Source of the DNA: an uncultured Oscillospiraceae bacterium
GTDB lineage: Bacteria > Bacillota > Clostridia > Oscillospirales > JAAYXM01
Length of the DNA: 42,811 bases
Assembly (NCBI GenBank): GCA_934646115.1
Contig: CAKUEM010000009.1
Span: 1-42,811 of the forward strand
Reading direction: 5' to 3'
Shown here: in pieces, positions 34,194 to 42,064 of the stretch
Layout: each line of letters starts with the position of its first letter
Numbering within the stretch: the first letter of the stretch is position 1
Program-made: the position numbers and the translations under genes
The notes under the pieces: generated by a model
What the model saw: only the letters and a program-made list of their open reading frames with translations
What the model was told of the DNA's origin: nothing
The model's database searches: none

Positions 34194-34742
34194 TTACTTC
34201 TTCTTGCCGCCGGCCTTGCCTTCCTTGCGGCGGATATGCTCGTTCGCATACTTGATGCCCTTGCCCTTATACGGCTCCGGCGGTCTCTTCTCGCGAACTT
34301 CGGCCGCGAACTGACCCACCGCCTGCTTATCCGGACCGCTGATGATGATGCGGTTCGGGCTCGGCACATCGATCGTGATGCCCGGGATCTCGTCCATAAT
34401 GACCTGGTGCGAATAGCCGAGGTTCATAACGAGCTGCTTGCCCTGCTTCGCAACCCTGTAACCAACGCCGTTGACCTCAAGCTCCTTCGAGTAGCCCTCG
34501 GTAACGCCGATGATCATATTGTTGATGAGCGAACGGGTCAGCCCGTGCAGGCTCTTATGTGCTTTCTCTTCGCTCGGACGGGCAACGGTGATCACGTTGT
34601 CCTCCATGCTGATCTGCATATCGGTATGCAAATTCTGCTCTAACGTGCCCTTCGGGCCCTTCACGGTCACATGATTCGCATCGCCCAATGTGACGGTAAC
34701 GCCCGCAGGAACTGTGATCGGAGCTCTTCCTATACGTGACAT
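34194..34742 (-). CDS. rplF: 50S ribosomal protein L6
   Basis: This 182-residue protein near the GTPase-associated centre has two related domains. It begins MSRIGRAPITVPAGVTVTLG and has the C-terminal signature PEPYKGKGIKYANEHIRRKE. GGAGGAAC precedes ATG 34742. It lies between rpsH and rplR in the spc order. Confidence 0.98.
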   Translation of the reverse strand: MSRIGRAPITVPAGVTVTLGDANHVTVKGPKGTLEQNLHTDMQISMEDNVITVARPSEEKAHKSLHGLTRSLINNMIIGVTEGYSKELEVNGVGYRVAKQGKQLVMNLGYSHQVIMDEIPGITIDVPSPNRIIISGPDKQAVGQFAAEVREKRPPEPYKGKGIKYANEHIRRKEGKAGGKKK

Positions 34743-34757
34743 AATTTCAGTTCCTCC

Positions 34758-35156
34758 TTACCAAACGAATGCAAGGACTTCGCCGCCCACATTGTCGGTC
34801 CTGGCCTTTTTATCAGTCATAACACCCTTGGAGGTCGAAATAATCGCGATACCAAGCCCCTTCAGCACGCGCGGAAGATCCTCGGCGCCCACATAGACGC
34901 GAAGGCCCGGCTTGGACACGCGGCGCAGACCTTTAATGACCTGCTCCCTGTTCTGGGTGTACTTGAGTGTGATCTTGATGACGCCCTGACCGCCGTCATT
35001 GATGATCTGGAAATTCTTAATATAACCCTCGTCGAGCAGAATTTGCGCGATGGCTTTCTTCATGTTCGACGCAGGCACATCCACCGTTGCATGCCGAGCA
35101 GCGCTCGCGTTGCGAATGCGGGTCAGCATATCAGCAATTGGATCCGTAATGTGCAT
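34758..35156 (-). CDS. rpsH: 30S ribosomal protein S8
   Basis: This 132-residue central-domain protein also represses the spc operon in many bacteria. It starts MHITDPIADMLTRIRNASAA and ends with GGEVLAFVW; ISTSKGVMTDKKAR is the conserved loop. ATG 35156 is chosen because AAAGGAGG lies 7 nt upstream; the frame is open nine codons further without a site. I did not find a clear S8-type operator. Confidence 0.98.
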   Translation of the reverse strand: MHITDPIADMLTRIRNASAARHATVDVPASNMKKAIAQILLDEGYIKNFQIINDGGQGVIKITLKYTQNREQVIKGLRRVSKPGLRVYVGAEDLPRVLKGLGIAIISTSKGVMTDKKARTDNVGGEVLAFVW

Positions 35157-35222
35157 TTGTCTTACCTCCTTTAGAGAAGTCAATCTCGAAACCGGCGCCG
35201 CCGGCTCGTCATATTTAATGAT

Positions 35223-35408
35223 TTACCAGCTCGCCTTGCGAACGCCCGGAATCTGACCTTTGTATGCAAGTTCTCTAAAGCAGATACGGCAAATACCGAA
35301 ATCGCGTAGATAAGCATGCGGTCTTCCGCAAATCTTGCATCGGTTGTACGAACGGGTCGAGTACTTGGGCTCTCTCTGCTGCTTGAGGATCATTGCTTTT
35401 TTAGCCAT
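35223..35408 (-). CDS. rpsZ: 30S ribosomal protein S14, zinc-dependent type Z
   Basis: This 61-residue short form of S14 has the four zinc cysteines CKIC and CRIC, and the end LAYKGQIPGVRKASW. The type Z form is usual in Bacillota. AGGAGG lies before the ATG at 35408. The N-terminus (MAKKAMILKQQREPKYSTRS) is conserved. Confidence 0.98.
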   Translation of the reverse strand: MAKKAMILKQQREPKYSTRSYNRCKICGRPHAYLRDFGICRICFRELAYKGQIPGVRKASW

Positions 35409-35422
35409 AACTCTTTCCCCTC

Positions 35423-35965
35423 CTAATTCTTGCTGAACGGAGCGCCCATGAGCGATAACAGCTCGCGCGCCTCTTCGTCCGTCTTCGCGGTCGTGCAGAT
35501 GGCAATATCCATACCGCGGATCTTGTCGATTTTATCGTATTCGATCTCCGGGAAGATCAGCTGCTCCTTCAGACCGAAGGAATAGTTGCCGCGCCCGTCA
35601 AACGAGTTCGGGTTGATCCCGCGGAAGTCGCGCACGCGCGGAAGCGCAACGTTAAACAGGCGATCTAAAAACTCCCACATGCGGTCGGCGCGCAGCGTGA
35701 CCTTCACGCCAACTGCCTGCCCCTCACGCAGCTTAAAGTTTGCAACCGACTTTCTTGCGCGGGTAACGACCGCGCGCTGACCGGTGATCGCGGTGATATC
35801 GGCAACGACCGCGTCGAGAACCTTTGCGTTCTCCTTCGCATCGCCGCAGCCGACGTTTACGATAATCTTATCGAGCTTCGGAATCTGCATCGGGCTCTTG
35901 TAGTTAAATTTCTTCATAAGAGCCGGAGCAACATCGCTTTGATATTTATCACGAAGTCTAGGCAT
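35423..35965 (-). CDS. rplE: 50S ribosomal protein L5
   Basis: This 180-residue 5S rRNA-binding protein contacts the P-site tRNA. It begins MPRLRDKYQSDVAPALMKKF and has QIPKLDKIIVNVGCGDAKEN, the L5 signature region, and a RDFRGINPNSFDGRGNYSFG loop. AGGGAGGAGAC precedes ATG 35965. It lies between rplX and rpsZ. Confidence 0.98.
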   Translation of the reverse strand: MPRLRDKYQSDVAPALMKKFNYKSPMQIPKLDKIIVNVGCGDAKENAKVLDAVVADITAITGQRAVVTRARKSVANFKLREGQAVGVKVTLRADRMWEFLDRLFNVALPRVRDFRGINPNSFDGRGNYSFGLKEQLIFPEIEYDKIDKIRGMDIAICTTAKTDEEARELLSLMGAPFSKN

Positions 35966-35980
35966 TTGCTGTCTCCTCCC

Positions 35981-36301
35981 TTATATGGTCTCGCCGCACT
36001 TCTTGCAAACGCGGACCTTCGTCCCATCGTCCAAGATCTTGTGTGCGGCACGAGTCGGCGCGTCACATTTCGGGCAGATACGCATGACGTTGGAGACATG
36101 CAGTGCAGCCTCACGGCGGACGATGCCGCTGTCCGCGCCGCCGCTCTTCTGCGCGCTGACGTGAACGGTCGCGAGGTTAACGCCCTCAACAACGACGCGA
36201 TTCTTCGCCGGGTTTGCGCTGACGACCTTGCCCTTTTTGCCCTTGTCCTTGCCAGCTAAAACCACGACGGTGTCGTTTGTTTTAATATTCATCTTGTTCA
36301 T
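35981..36301 (-). CDS. rplX: 50S ribosomal protein L24
   Basis: This 106-residue assembly initiator has a KOW domain (VVVLAGKDKGKKGKVVSANP). The C-terminus holds a CPKC...CKKCG zinc-ribbon-like pair. Three ATGs are possible (36310, 36301, 36292). The GGAGG at 36311-36315 is spaced 9 nt from 36301, which is chosen. It follows rplN by 15 nt. Confidence 0.96.
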   Translation of the reverse strand: MNKMNIKTNDTVVVLAGKDKGKKGKVVSANPAKNRVVVEGVNLATVHVSAQKSGGADSGIVRREAALHVSNVMRICPKCDAPTRAAHKILDDGTKVRVCKKCGETI

Positions 36302-36316
36302 CTCTTGCATCCTCCA

Positions 36317-36685
36317 TTAAAGGACTTCCGGCGCAAGGGAAAGAATCTTCATATAATCCTTATCGCGAAGTTCTCTCGCCACTGGGCCAAAAATACGCGT
36401 ACCTCTCGGGTTCTTGTCTTCTTTAATGATAACGGCAGCGTTCTCGTCAAAACGGATATAGGTTCCGTCGTTTCTGCGGACGCCCTTGGCGCTGCGCACG
36501 ATGACCGCGCGAACAACCTCGCCCTTTTTCACCACGCCGCCCGGATTCGCCTTGCGCACAGACGCAACGATCACATCGCCGATGTTGCCGTATCTGCGCA
36601 TGGAGCCGCCGAGCACGCGGATGCACTTAATCTCTTTTGCGCCGGTATTATCGGCGACCTTGAGAACGGTTTCCTGTTGTACCAC
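36317..36685 (-). CDS. rplN: 50S ribosomal protein L14
   Basis: This 122-residue protein forms an intersubunit bridge and is the docking site for silencing factor RsfS. The sequence QQETVLKVADNTGAKEIKCI and the IRFDENAAVIIKEDKNPRGT motif are diagnostic. The start is GTG 36685, with GGAGG 9 nt upstream. Spacing and order are canonical. Confidence 0.98.
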   Translation of the reverse strand: MVQQETVLKVADNTGAKEIKCIRVLGGSMRRYGNIGDVIVASVRKANPGGVVKKGEVVRAVIVRSAKGVRRNDGTYIRFDENAAVIIKEDKNPRGTRIFGPVARELRDKDYMKILSLAPEVL

Positions 36686-36699
36686 AGTGCCCTACCTCC

Positions 36700-36957
36700 T
36701 TATTGTGCTTTTTCGATTATCTCGACTAAGCGCCATCTCTTGTCCTTCGACAGCGGACGCGTCTCCATAACCTTAACCTTATCGCCGATATTGCATTCGT
36801 TCTTCTCGTCATGCGCCTTCAGCTTGCTTGTTGTTTTCAAAATCTTTTTATAAAGCGGATGCTGCACCCGGTCTTCGATGGCGATAACGATCGTCTTGTC
36901 CATCTTGTTGGATACAACTTTTCCGACTCTGGTTTTACGGAAAGCTCTCTCGCTCAT
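36700..36957 (-). CDS. rpsQ: 30S ribosomal protein S17
   Basis: This 85-residue OB-fold protein binds the 5' domain of 16S rRNA. TRVGKVVSNKMDKTIVIAIE, HPLYKKILKTTSKLKAHDE and the ETRPLSKDKRWRLVEIIEKA end match S17. GGAGG precedes the ATG at 36957. An 81-nt gap to rpmC is longer than its neighbours show and has no clear feature. Confidence 0.97.
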   Translation of the reverse strand: MSERAFRKTRVGKVVSNKMDKTIVIAIEDRVQHPLYKKILKTTSKLKAHDEKNECNIGDKVKVMETRPLSKDKRWRLVEIIEKAQ

Positions 36958-37038
36958 GAATTGGCCAACCTCCTTATACTCGCCGCGGGAAACGGCAAAT
37001 TTCAGCCCATTGTCTTGTTTCGGTTTCTCCGGCGAGCA

Positions 37039-37239
37039 TTACGCCTTGCTCGAAAGATCTCTCTCTCGAATGATAGTCTTGACTCGGGCAATATCCCTTT
37101 TCACATCAGCGATCTTGATCGGATTATCCAGCTGGTTGGTCGCATGCTGGAGTCTCAAGTTGAACAGATCCTTCTTGAGGTCGCCGAGCTTCACAACGAG
37201 CTCTTCTGCGCTCAGATCACGAATTTCCTGTGCCTTCAT
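37039..37239 (-). CDS. rpmC: 50S ribosomal protein L29
   Basis: This 66-residue, all-helical protein lies near the exit tunnel, where it helps dock trigger factor and SRP. MKAQEIRDLSAEELVVKLGD and LFNLRLQHATNQLDNP are the signature. ATG 37239 overlaps the rplP stop by one base (TGATG); a TTG one codon earlier is less likely. Confidence 0.97.
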   Translation of the reverse strand: MKAQEIRDLSAEELVVKLGDLKKDLFNLRLQHATNQLDNPIKIADVKRDIARVKTIIRERDLSSKA

Positions 37240-37676
37240 CAATTATCACCACCCGTCTCGGAAACTTGGTCTTCTCTCTTAACGAACTTACACTTTAACG
37301 GGAGCTTGTGCGCAGCAAGACGCAGCGCCTCGCGCGCAACCTCTTCGGAAACGCCGGCGATCTCGAACATCACGCGACCCGGCTTAACCACTGCAACCCA
37401 ATACTCCGGAGAACCTTTACCGGAACCCATTCGGGTCTCAGCCGGCTTCTCCGTGACCGGCTTATCCGGGAAGATCTTGATCCAGACCTGACCGCCGCGC
37501 TTGGTGTAACGCGTCATCGCGATACGGGCAGCCTCGATCTGATTGCTCTTGACCCAAGCCGGCTCGAGGGCAACAAGCCCATACTCGCCGTTGGATACGG
37601 TATTACCGCGCATCGCACGGCCCTTTAAGCGGCCGCGATGCACTCTGCGATATTTTACTCTCTTTGGCAGAAGCAT
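37239..37676 (-). CDS. rplP: 50S ribosomal protein L16
   Basis: This 145-residue protein positions tRNA at the A site and is the classic determinant region for orthosomycin antibiotics. MLLPKRVKYRRVHRGRLKGR and the conserved GKGSPEYWVAVVKPGRVMFE are present. Its ATG overlaps the rpsC stop by one base (TAATG), and its stop overlaps the rpmC start, so it is coupled on both sides. Confidence 0.98.
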   Translation of the reverse strand: MLLPKRVKYRRVHRGRLKGRAMRGNTVSNGEYGLVALEPAWVKSNQIEAARIAMTRYTKRGGQVWIKIFPDKPVTEKPAETRMGSGKGSPEYWVAVVKPGRVMFEIAGVSEEVAREALRLAAHKLPLKCKFVKREDQVSETGGDN

Positions 37677-38503
37677 TATCTGCTGCCTCCTTCCTTCTGA
37701 GGCGCATTCCCTCTTTGATAGCCGCCCTGACCACGGTTGTTGGAATTTCCGCCGCGGTTGTTGAAGTTGTTTCTCGGACGGTCGTTGTTGAAGCGGCGAT
37801 CGCCACGGTCGCGGCGTTCACGGCGCTCTTCGCGCGGCTTCGGGCCCTCGATCGTGCGCGGACCACGCTCGCCGGCGCGCAGGATCTCGCCCTTGTAGAT
37901 CCATACCTTTACGCCGATGCGGCCGTAGGTGGTGTGTGCCTCGGCAAAGCCGTAATCGATATCGGCACGAAGCGTCTGAAGCGGAATCGTGCCTTCATGA
38001 TAGTGCTCACTGCGCGCGATCTCGGCGCCGCCAAGGCGACCGGAAACCGCGGTTTTGATACCCTTCGCGCCCATGCGCATTGCGCGGCCCATCGACTGCT
38101 TCATTGCGCGGCGGAAGGAGATACGCTTCTCAAGCTGAGCCGCAATGCTCTCAGCAACGAGCTGCGCGTTCATATCAGGATTCTTGACCTCAACGATGTT
38201 GAGCGCGACCGGCTTGCCGATCATTTTCTCAAGGTTTAAGCGCAGCTTCTCGATCTCGGCGCCGCCGCGACCGATCACCATGCCCGGGCTCTTGCAATGC
38301 AGCAGGATACGAACGCGCGCGTTCGAGCGCTCGATCTCGATGCGCGGAATGCCCGCAGCATAGAGCAGATCCTTGAGATATTTGCGGATTTTATAGTCCT
38401 CGACGATCAGGTCGCCCACTTTTTCATCACGGGCGTACCAACGGGAGTCCCAATCTTTAATTACACCCACACGTAAGCCGTGGGGATTCACTTTCTGACC
38501 CAT
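37676..38503 (-). CDS. rpsC: 30S ribosomal protein S3 with an Arg/Asn/Gly-rich tail
   Basis: This 275-residue protein is part of the mRNA entry tunnel with helicase activity. It starts MGQKVNPHGLRVGVIKDWDS, has the KH domain (MVIGRGGAEIEKLRLNLEK) and the conserved C-terminal GIKTAVSGRLGGAEIARSE. About 55 residues beyond the usual end form a low-complexity tail rich in R, N, G and Q (for example RDRGDRRFNNDRPRNNFNNR). ATG 38503 has AAGGAGG upstream; a further in-frame extension is read-through of rplV sequence and is rejected. Confidence 0.97.
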   Translation of the reverse strand: MGQKVNPHGLRVGVIKDWDSRWYARDEKVGDLIVEDYKIRKYLKDLLYAAGIPRIEIERSNARVRILLHCKSPGMVIGRGGAEIEKLRLNLEKMIGKPVALNIVEVKNPDMNAQLVAESIAAQLEKRISFRRAMKQSMGRAMRMGAKGIKTAVSGRLGGAEIARSEHYHEGTIPLQTLRADIDYGFAEAHTTYGRIGVKVWIYKGEILRAGERGPRTIEGPKPREERRERRDRGDRRFNNDRPRNNFNNRGGNSNNRGQGGYQRGNAPQKEGGSR

Positions 38504-38519
38504 AAAGTACCTCCTTGCC

Positions 38520-38855
38520 CTATTCCTTCTCAGCCACAGCGAGTGTGATGTGTGAAGTTCTTTTGTTGATTCTGAAGGCTCTGCCCTGCGCGCGCGGCAT
38601 GATTCTCTTAAGAATCGGGCCGGGGCAGGCGAATACCTGCGAAACATAGAGCTTATCCACATCCATGTTGTGGTTTGCTTCCGCATTAGATACCGCGCTC
38701 TTTAAGAGCTTCAGTACGAGCTCGGAAGCGGCGTTGGGCGTGTTTGCCAGGATAGCGGTCGCGGTGGCGACGTCCTTCCCGCGGATCAGGTCAACAACGA
38801 TCTTGACCTTTCTCGGAGAGATCCGGGCATACCGTAAATGTGCTTTTGCTTCCAT
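38520..38855 (-). CDS. rplV: 50S ribosomal protein L22
   Basis: This 111-residue protein has a beta-hairpin that lines the exit tunnel, where macrolide-resistance changes occur. MEAKAHLRYARISPRKVKIV and the hairpin PGPILKRIMPRAQGRAFRIN with KRTSHITLAVAEKE are typical. ATG 38855 has AGGAGG upstream. The open frame upstream overlaps rpsS and is not used. Confidence 0.97.
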   Translation of the reverse strand: MEAKAHLRYARISPRKVKIVVDLIRGKDVATATAILANTPNAASELVLKLLKSAVSNAEANHNMDVDKLYVSQVFACPGPILKRIMPRAQGRAFRINKRTSHITLAVAEKE

Positions 38856-38868
38856 TCCTGCTTCCTCC

Positions 38869-39147
38869 TTACTTCGTGTTGGAGGTCTTGCTGCCCGAAT
38901 GACCTCTGTATGTTCTCGTCGGTGCAAACTCGCCGAGCTTGTGACCGACCATATCCTCGGTGACATATACCGGAACGTGCTTTCTGCCGTCATGGACGGC
39001 AAAGGTGTGACCCACGAACTCCGGGAAGATGGTGGACGCGCGCGACCAGGTCTTCAGCACGTTCTTTTCTCCCTTTTCGTTCATTTCGCGAACCCTCTTC
39101 AGCAGCACAGGTGCTACGAAGGGGCCCTTCTTTACACTTCTGCTCAT
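38869..39147 (-). CDS. rpsS: 30S ribosomal protein S19
   Basis: This 92-residue head protein contacts S13. MSRSVKKGPFVAPVLLKRV, HDGRKHVPVYVTEDMVGHKL and GEFAPTRTYRGH are diagnostic. GGAGG precedes the ATG at 39147. It lies 29 nt after rplB and 13 nt before rplV. Confidence 0.98.
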   Translation of the reverse strand: MSRSVKKGPFVAPVLLKRVREMNEKGEKNVLKTWSRASTIFPEFVGHTFAVHDGRKHVPVYVTEDMVGHKLGEFAPTRTYRGHSGSKTSNTK

Positions 39148-39176
39148 GAATTATTAGCCTCCTTACTACCTTGTGC

Positions 39177-40010
39177 TTATTTGCCGTTGCGGCGGCGAAC
39201 AATAAACTTATCAGATCTGTTTTTCTTCTTGCGCGTCTTGTAGCCCAGCGTCGGCTTGCCCCACGGGGTAACCGGACCCGGACGACCGATCGGGGACTTG
39301 CCCTCACCACCGCCGTGCGGGTGATCGCACGGGTTCATAACAGAACCGCGAACGGTCGGGCGGATGCCCTGATGACGCGTGCGGCCGGCCTTACCAAGCT
39401 GAACATTCTCATGATCCAGGTTGCTGACCTGACCGATCGTCGCCATGCAGTTTAAGCGGAACTTACGAAGCTCGCCGGACGGCAGGCGAACGAGCGCCAT
39501 CCCGTCTTCCTTCGCCATGAGCTGCGCCGCATTGCCGGCACCGCGCACAAACTGCGCGCCGCGGCCCGGGTTCAGCTCGATGTTGTGGATCACGGTACCG
39601 ACCGGGATATTGATGATCGGCAGCGCGTTGCCCGGCTTGATATCAGCGGTCGTGCTGGAGATGACCGTGTCGCCGACCTTGAGACCGTGCGGCGCGATGA
39701 TATAGCGCTTCTCGCCGTCTGCAAACTGGGTGAGCGCGATGAAAGCGCCGCGGTTCGGGTCGTACTCGATGGTGAGCACGGTCGCCGGAACGTCCATCTT
39801 ATCGCGCTTGAAATCGATCAGTCTGTACTTGCGCTTGTTTCCGCCGCCGCGATGGCGAACGGTGATGCGGCCATAGCTGTTGCGGCCGGAATTTTTCTTT
39901 AAATTCTCAAGCAAGCTCTTCTCAGGCTTAACCTTACTGAGCACGGAATAATCCGTAACAGTCATATTACGTCTGGAAGGCGTTGTTGGATTAAATGTTT
40001 TAATCGCCAT
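39177..40010 (-). CDS. rplB: 50S ribosomal protein L2
   Basis: This 277-residue protein is among the most conserved of the 50S and supports peptidyl transfer and subunit joining. MAIKTFNPTTPSRRNMTVTD, GRITVRHRGGGNKRKYRLID and the NPCDHPHGGGEGKSPIGRPG loop are present. The histidine of that last motif is the one implicated in function. AGGAGG lies before ATG 40010. Confidence 0.98.
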   Translation of the reverse strand: MAIKTFNPTTPSRRNMTVTDYSVLSKVKPEKSLLENLKKNSGRNSYGRITVRHRGGGNKRKYRLIDFKRDKMDVPATVLTIEYDPNRGAFIALTQFADGEKRYIIAPHGLKVGDTVISSTTADIKPGNALPIINIPVGTVIHNIELNPGRGAQFVRGAGNAAQLMAKEDGMALVRLPSGELRKFRLNCMATIGQVSNLDHENVQLGKAGRTRHQGIRPTVRGSVMNPCDHPHGGGEGKSPIGRPGPVTPWGKPTLGYKTRKKKNRSDKFIVRRRNGK

Positions 40011-40046
40011 GTTGCTCTGTATCCTCCTTTATGACTGAACTTGAAA

Positions 40047-40340
40047 TTAAACCATGCCCTCGAAGATCTCAATCGTCTTCGAAGAAGCCTTCAGGCGAAC
40101 GATCGCCTTTTTCCAATCCGCGCGGAAGCCGGTGTGGACGCCCATTCTCTTTTCCTTGCCGGAAACGTTCATGGTGTTGACCTTATCGACCGAAACGCCG
40201 AAGATCTCTTCCACCGCGCGGCGGATCTCGATCTTGTTCGCGCTCTTTGCAACCTCAAAGACATAGATCTTCTTATCGAGGTTCTCCATCGACTGCTCCG
40301 TGATGACCGGACGTTTAATGATATCGTAAGGTGATTTCAT
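40047..40340 (-). CDS. rplW: 50S ribosomal protein L23
   Basis: This 97-residue exit-tunnel protein is the docking site for trigger factor and SRP. MKSPYDIIKRPVITEQSMEN and FEVAKSANKIEIRRAVEEIF match, as does the extended loop KVNTMNVSGKEKRMGVHTGF. Its ATG overlaps the rplD stop by one base. Confidence 0.97.
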   Translation of the reverse strand: MKSPYDIIKRPVITEQSMENLDKKIYVFEVAKSANKIEIRRAVEEIFGVSVDKVNTMNVSGKEKRMGVHTGFRADWKKAIVRLKASSKTIEIFEGMV

Positions 40341-40963
40341 TATGCAAACACCTCCTGAATTTTCGCTACAGCGTCGCGATCCACGATGAACTTGCCCGCG
40401 TTTAAGATGTCATAGACATTTAAGATGGTCGCGGTCGTGGTGGTGACGCCCGGGATATTGCGCGCGCTCTTCACGATGTTCTCCGAAACCTCCGGAGTGA
40501 CGACGAGCGCCTTGCCGGAAACGTCGATCGCTTTCAAGAACGCCGCAAAATCGCGCGTTTTGATCGCATCGAGCTTCAGGTTTTCAATGACGATGATCTC
40601 GCCCGCCTGCGCCTTTGCGGAGAGCGCACTCTTCAGCGCGAGACGGCGGTATTTCTTGTTCAGACGGTAGCTGTAGCTTCTCGGCTTCGGGCCGAGGGCG
40701 ATGCCGCCATGCGTCCACTGCGGCGCGCGGATCGAGCCCTGACGAGCGCGACCGGTGCCCTTCTGGCGCCACGGCTTGATGCCGCCGCCACGGACTTCCG
40801 CACGAGTTAACGTACTCTGCGTGCCCTGTCTGCAATTTGCCAGGTGGTTCTTCACCGCCTCGTGCATTGCAGTTTTGTTTGGCTCAATGCCGAAGATCGC
40901 ATCGAGAAGCTCGATCTCTCCGACCTGCTTGCCAGTCATATCATAAACTGTTGCCTTAGGCAT
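40340..40963 (-). CDS. rplD: 50S ribosomal protein L4
   Basis: This 207-residue protein has a long loop that reaches the exit tunnel (GGIKPWRQKGTGRARQGSIR). MPKATVYDMTGKQVGEIELL is the usual start, and the C-terminal helical domain is intact. In gammaproteobacteria L4 autoregulates the S10 operon; whether the leader here responds to it is unknown. AGGAG precedes ATG 40963. Confidence 0.98.
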   Translation of the reverse strand: MPKATVYDMTGKQVGEIELLDAIFGIEPNKTAMHEAVKNHLANCRQGTQSTLTRAEVRGGGIKPWRQKGTGRARQGSIRAPQWTHGGIALGPKPRSYSYRLNKKYRRLALKSALSAKAQAGEIIVIENLKLDAIKTRDFAAFLKAIDVSGKALVVTPEVSENIVKSARNIPGVTTTTATILNVYDILNAGKFIVDRDAVAKIQEVFA

Positions 40964-40995
40964 AGCTTTTTATCTCCTTTCGCTTATCGTTCGGC

Positions 40996-41631
40996 TTACG
41001 CGTTCTTCACCGTGTTGCGGATGAACACGAGCCCGCCCTTCGGGCCAGGGATAGCGCCGCGCACTGCGATCATGTTGTTTTCCACATCGACCTTGACGAC
41101 GTCAAGATTCATCACAGTGACCTGCTCTGCGCCCATGCGGCCCGGCAGCTTCTTGCCCGGCAGCACACGGCCCGGGTCGGTCGCCGCGCCCATGGAGCCC
41201 GCGCTTCTGTGCACAGGGCCAACACCGTGGGTGTGGCACTGCATGCGCTGGCCAAAGCGCTTGACCGTACCAGCGGTGCCCTTACCTTTGCTCGTTCCGG
41301 TGATATCCACGCAGTCGCCTTCAGCGAAAACGTCCGCCTTCACCTCGTCGCCGACGTTCAGAGCGGAACAGTCGTCGAGCTTAAACTCTTTGAGAATTTT
41401 CTTTGCGGAGACGCCTGCTTTCTTCAGATGTCCCATCGCTGGCTTATTCAGCTTGCGATCCGGAATGTCTTCGTAGCCGAGCTGAACAGCCTCGTATCCG
41501 TCACGCTCGGTCGTCTTCTTGGAAACGACGGCGCAAGGACCGGCTTCGATGACGGTGACCGGAATGACCATACCTTCAGCATCGAAGATCTGAGTCATGC
41601 CAACTTTTCTGCCGATGATTGCCTTTTGCAT
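40996..41631 (-). CDS. rplC: 50S ribosomal protein L3
   Basis: This 211-residue early-assembly protein extends to the peptidyl transferase centre. MQKAIIGRKVGMTQIFDAEG starts it. The loop GTSKGKGTAGTVKRFGQRMQ and the HGVGPVHRSAGSMGAATDPG segment, with the glutamine that is methylated in many bacteria, are conserved. AGGAGG lies before ATG 41631. The 115-nt gap to rpsJ has a short CCGCCC/GGGCGG complementarity but no gene. Confidence 0.98.
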   Translation of the reverse strand: MQKAIIGRKVGMTQIFDAEGMVIPVTVIEAGPCAVVSKKTTERDGYEAVQLGYEDIPDRKLNKPAMGHLKKAGVSAKKILKEFKLDDCSALNVGDEVKADVFAEGDCVDITGTSKGKGTAGTVKRFGQRMQCHTHGVGPVHRSAGSMGAATDPGRVLPGKKLPGRMGAEQVTVMNLDVVKVDVENNMIAVRGAIPGPKGGLVFIRNTVKNA

Positions 41632-41746
41632 CTATTTTCCTCCTTTAGGTTATTGGTTGACGCACCCGCCAACATGACCCGCTCTTTTCCGCCCGCCAGC
41701 ATAACCCCAAAAGGGCGGGGAGAAGAGCTGCGGTTCTAAACAAAAA

Positions 41747-42064
41747 TTACAGCTTGATCTCGATTTCCACACCAGCCGGAAGGTCTAAGGACATGAGCGC
41801 CTTAACGGTCTCGGCGGAGGGCTTCAAGATGTCGATCAAACGCTTGTGTGTGCGGCGCTCGAACTGCTCACGGCTGTCCTTATATTTATGCACCGCGCGT
41901 AAGATCGTAACGACCTCCTTGGAAGTCGGAAGCGGAATCGGCCCGGAAACCTTTGCGCCCTGGCGCTTTGCGGTTTCAACAATTCTCTCTGCCGCCTGGT
42001 CGATCAGCTGATGATCGTAGGCCTTGAGACGGATCCGGATCATTTCCTTTGCCATAGTTGCCAT
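41747..42064 (-). CDS. rpsJ: 30S ribosomal protein S10
   Basis: This 105-residue head protein also binds NusB in antitermination. IRIRLKAYDHQLIDQAAERI, the GPIPLPTSKEVVTILRAVHK loop and the DLPAGVEIEIKL end are typical. ATG 42064 is preferred because AGGAGG (42072-42077) lies 8 nt upstream; the ATG at 42055 is three codons in. It is the first gene of the supercluster and follows a long structured leader. Confidence 0.97.
   Translation of the reverse strand: MATMAKEMIRIRLKAYDHQLIDQAAERIVETAKRQGAKVSGPIPLPTSKEVVTILRAVHKYKDSREQFERRTHKRLIDILKPSAETVKALMSLDLPAGVEIEIKL

Noticed and set aside
38504..38686. N-terminal extension of rpsC
   Set aside because: It overlaps the end of rplV and has no family similarity; MGQKVNPHG with AAGGAGG is the true start.
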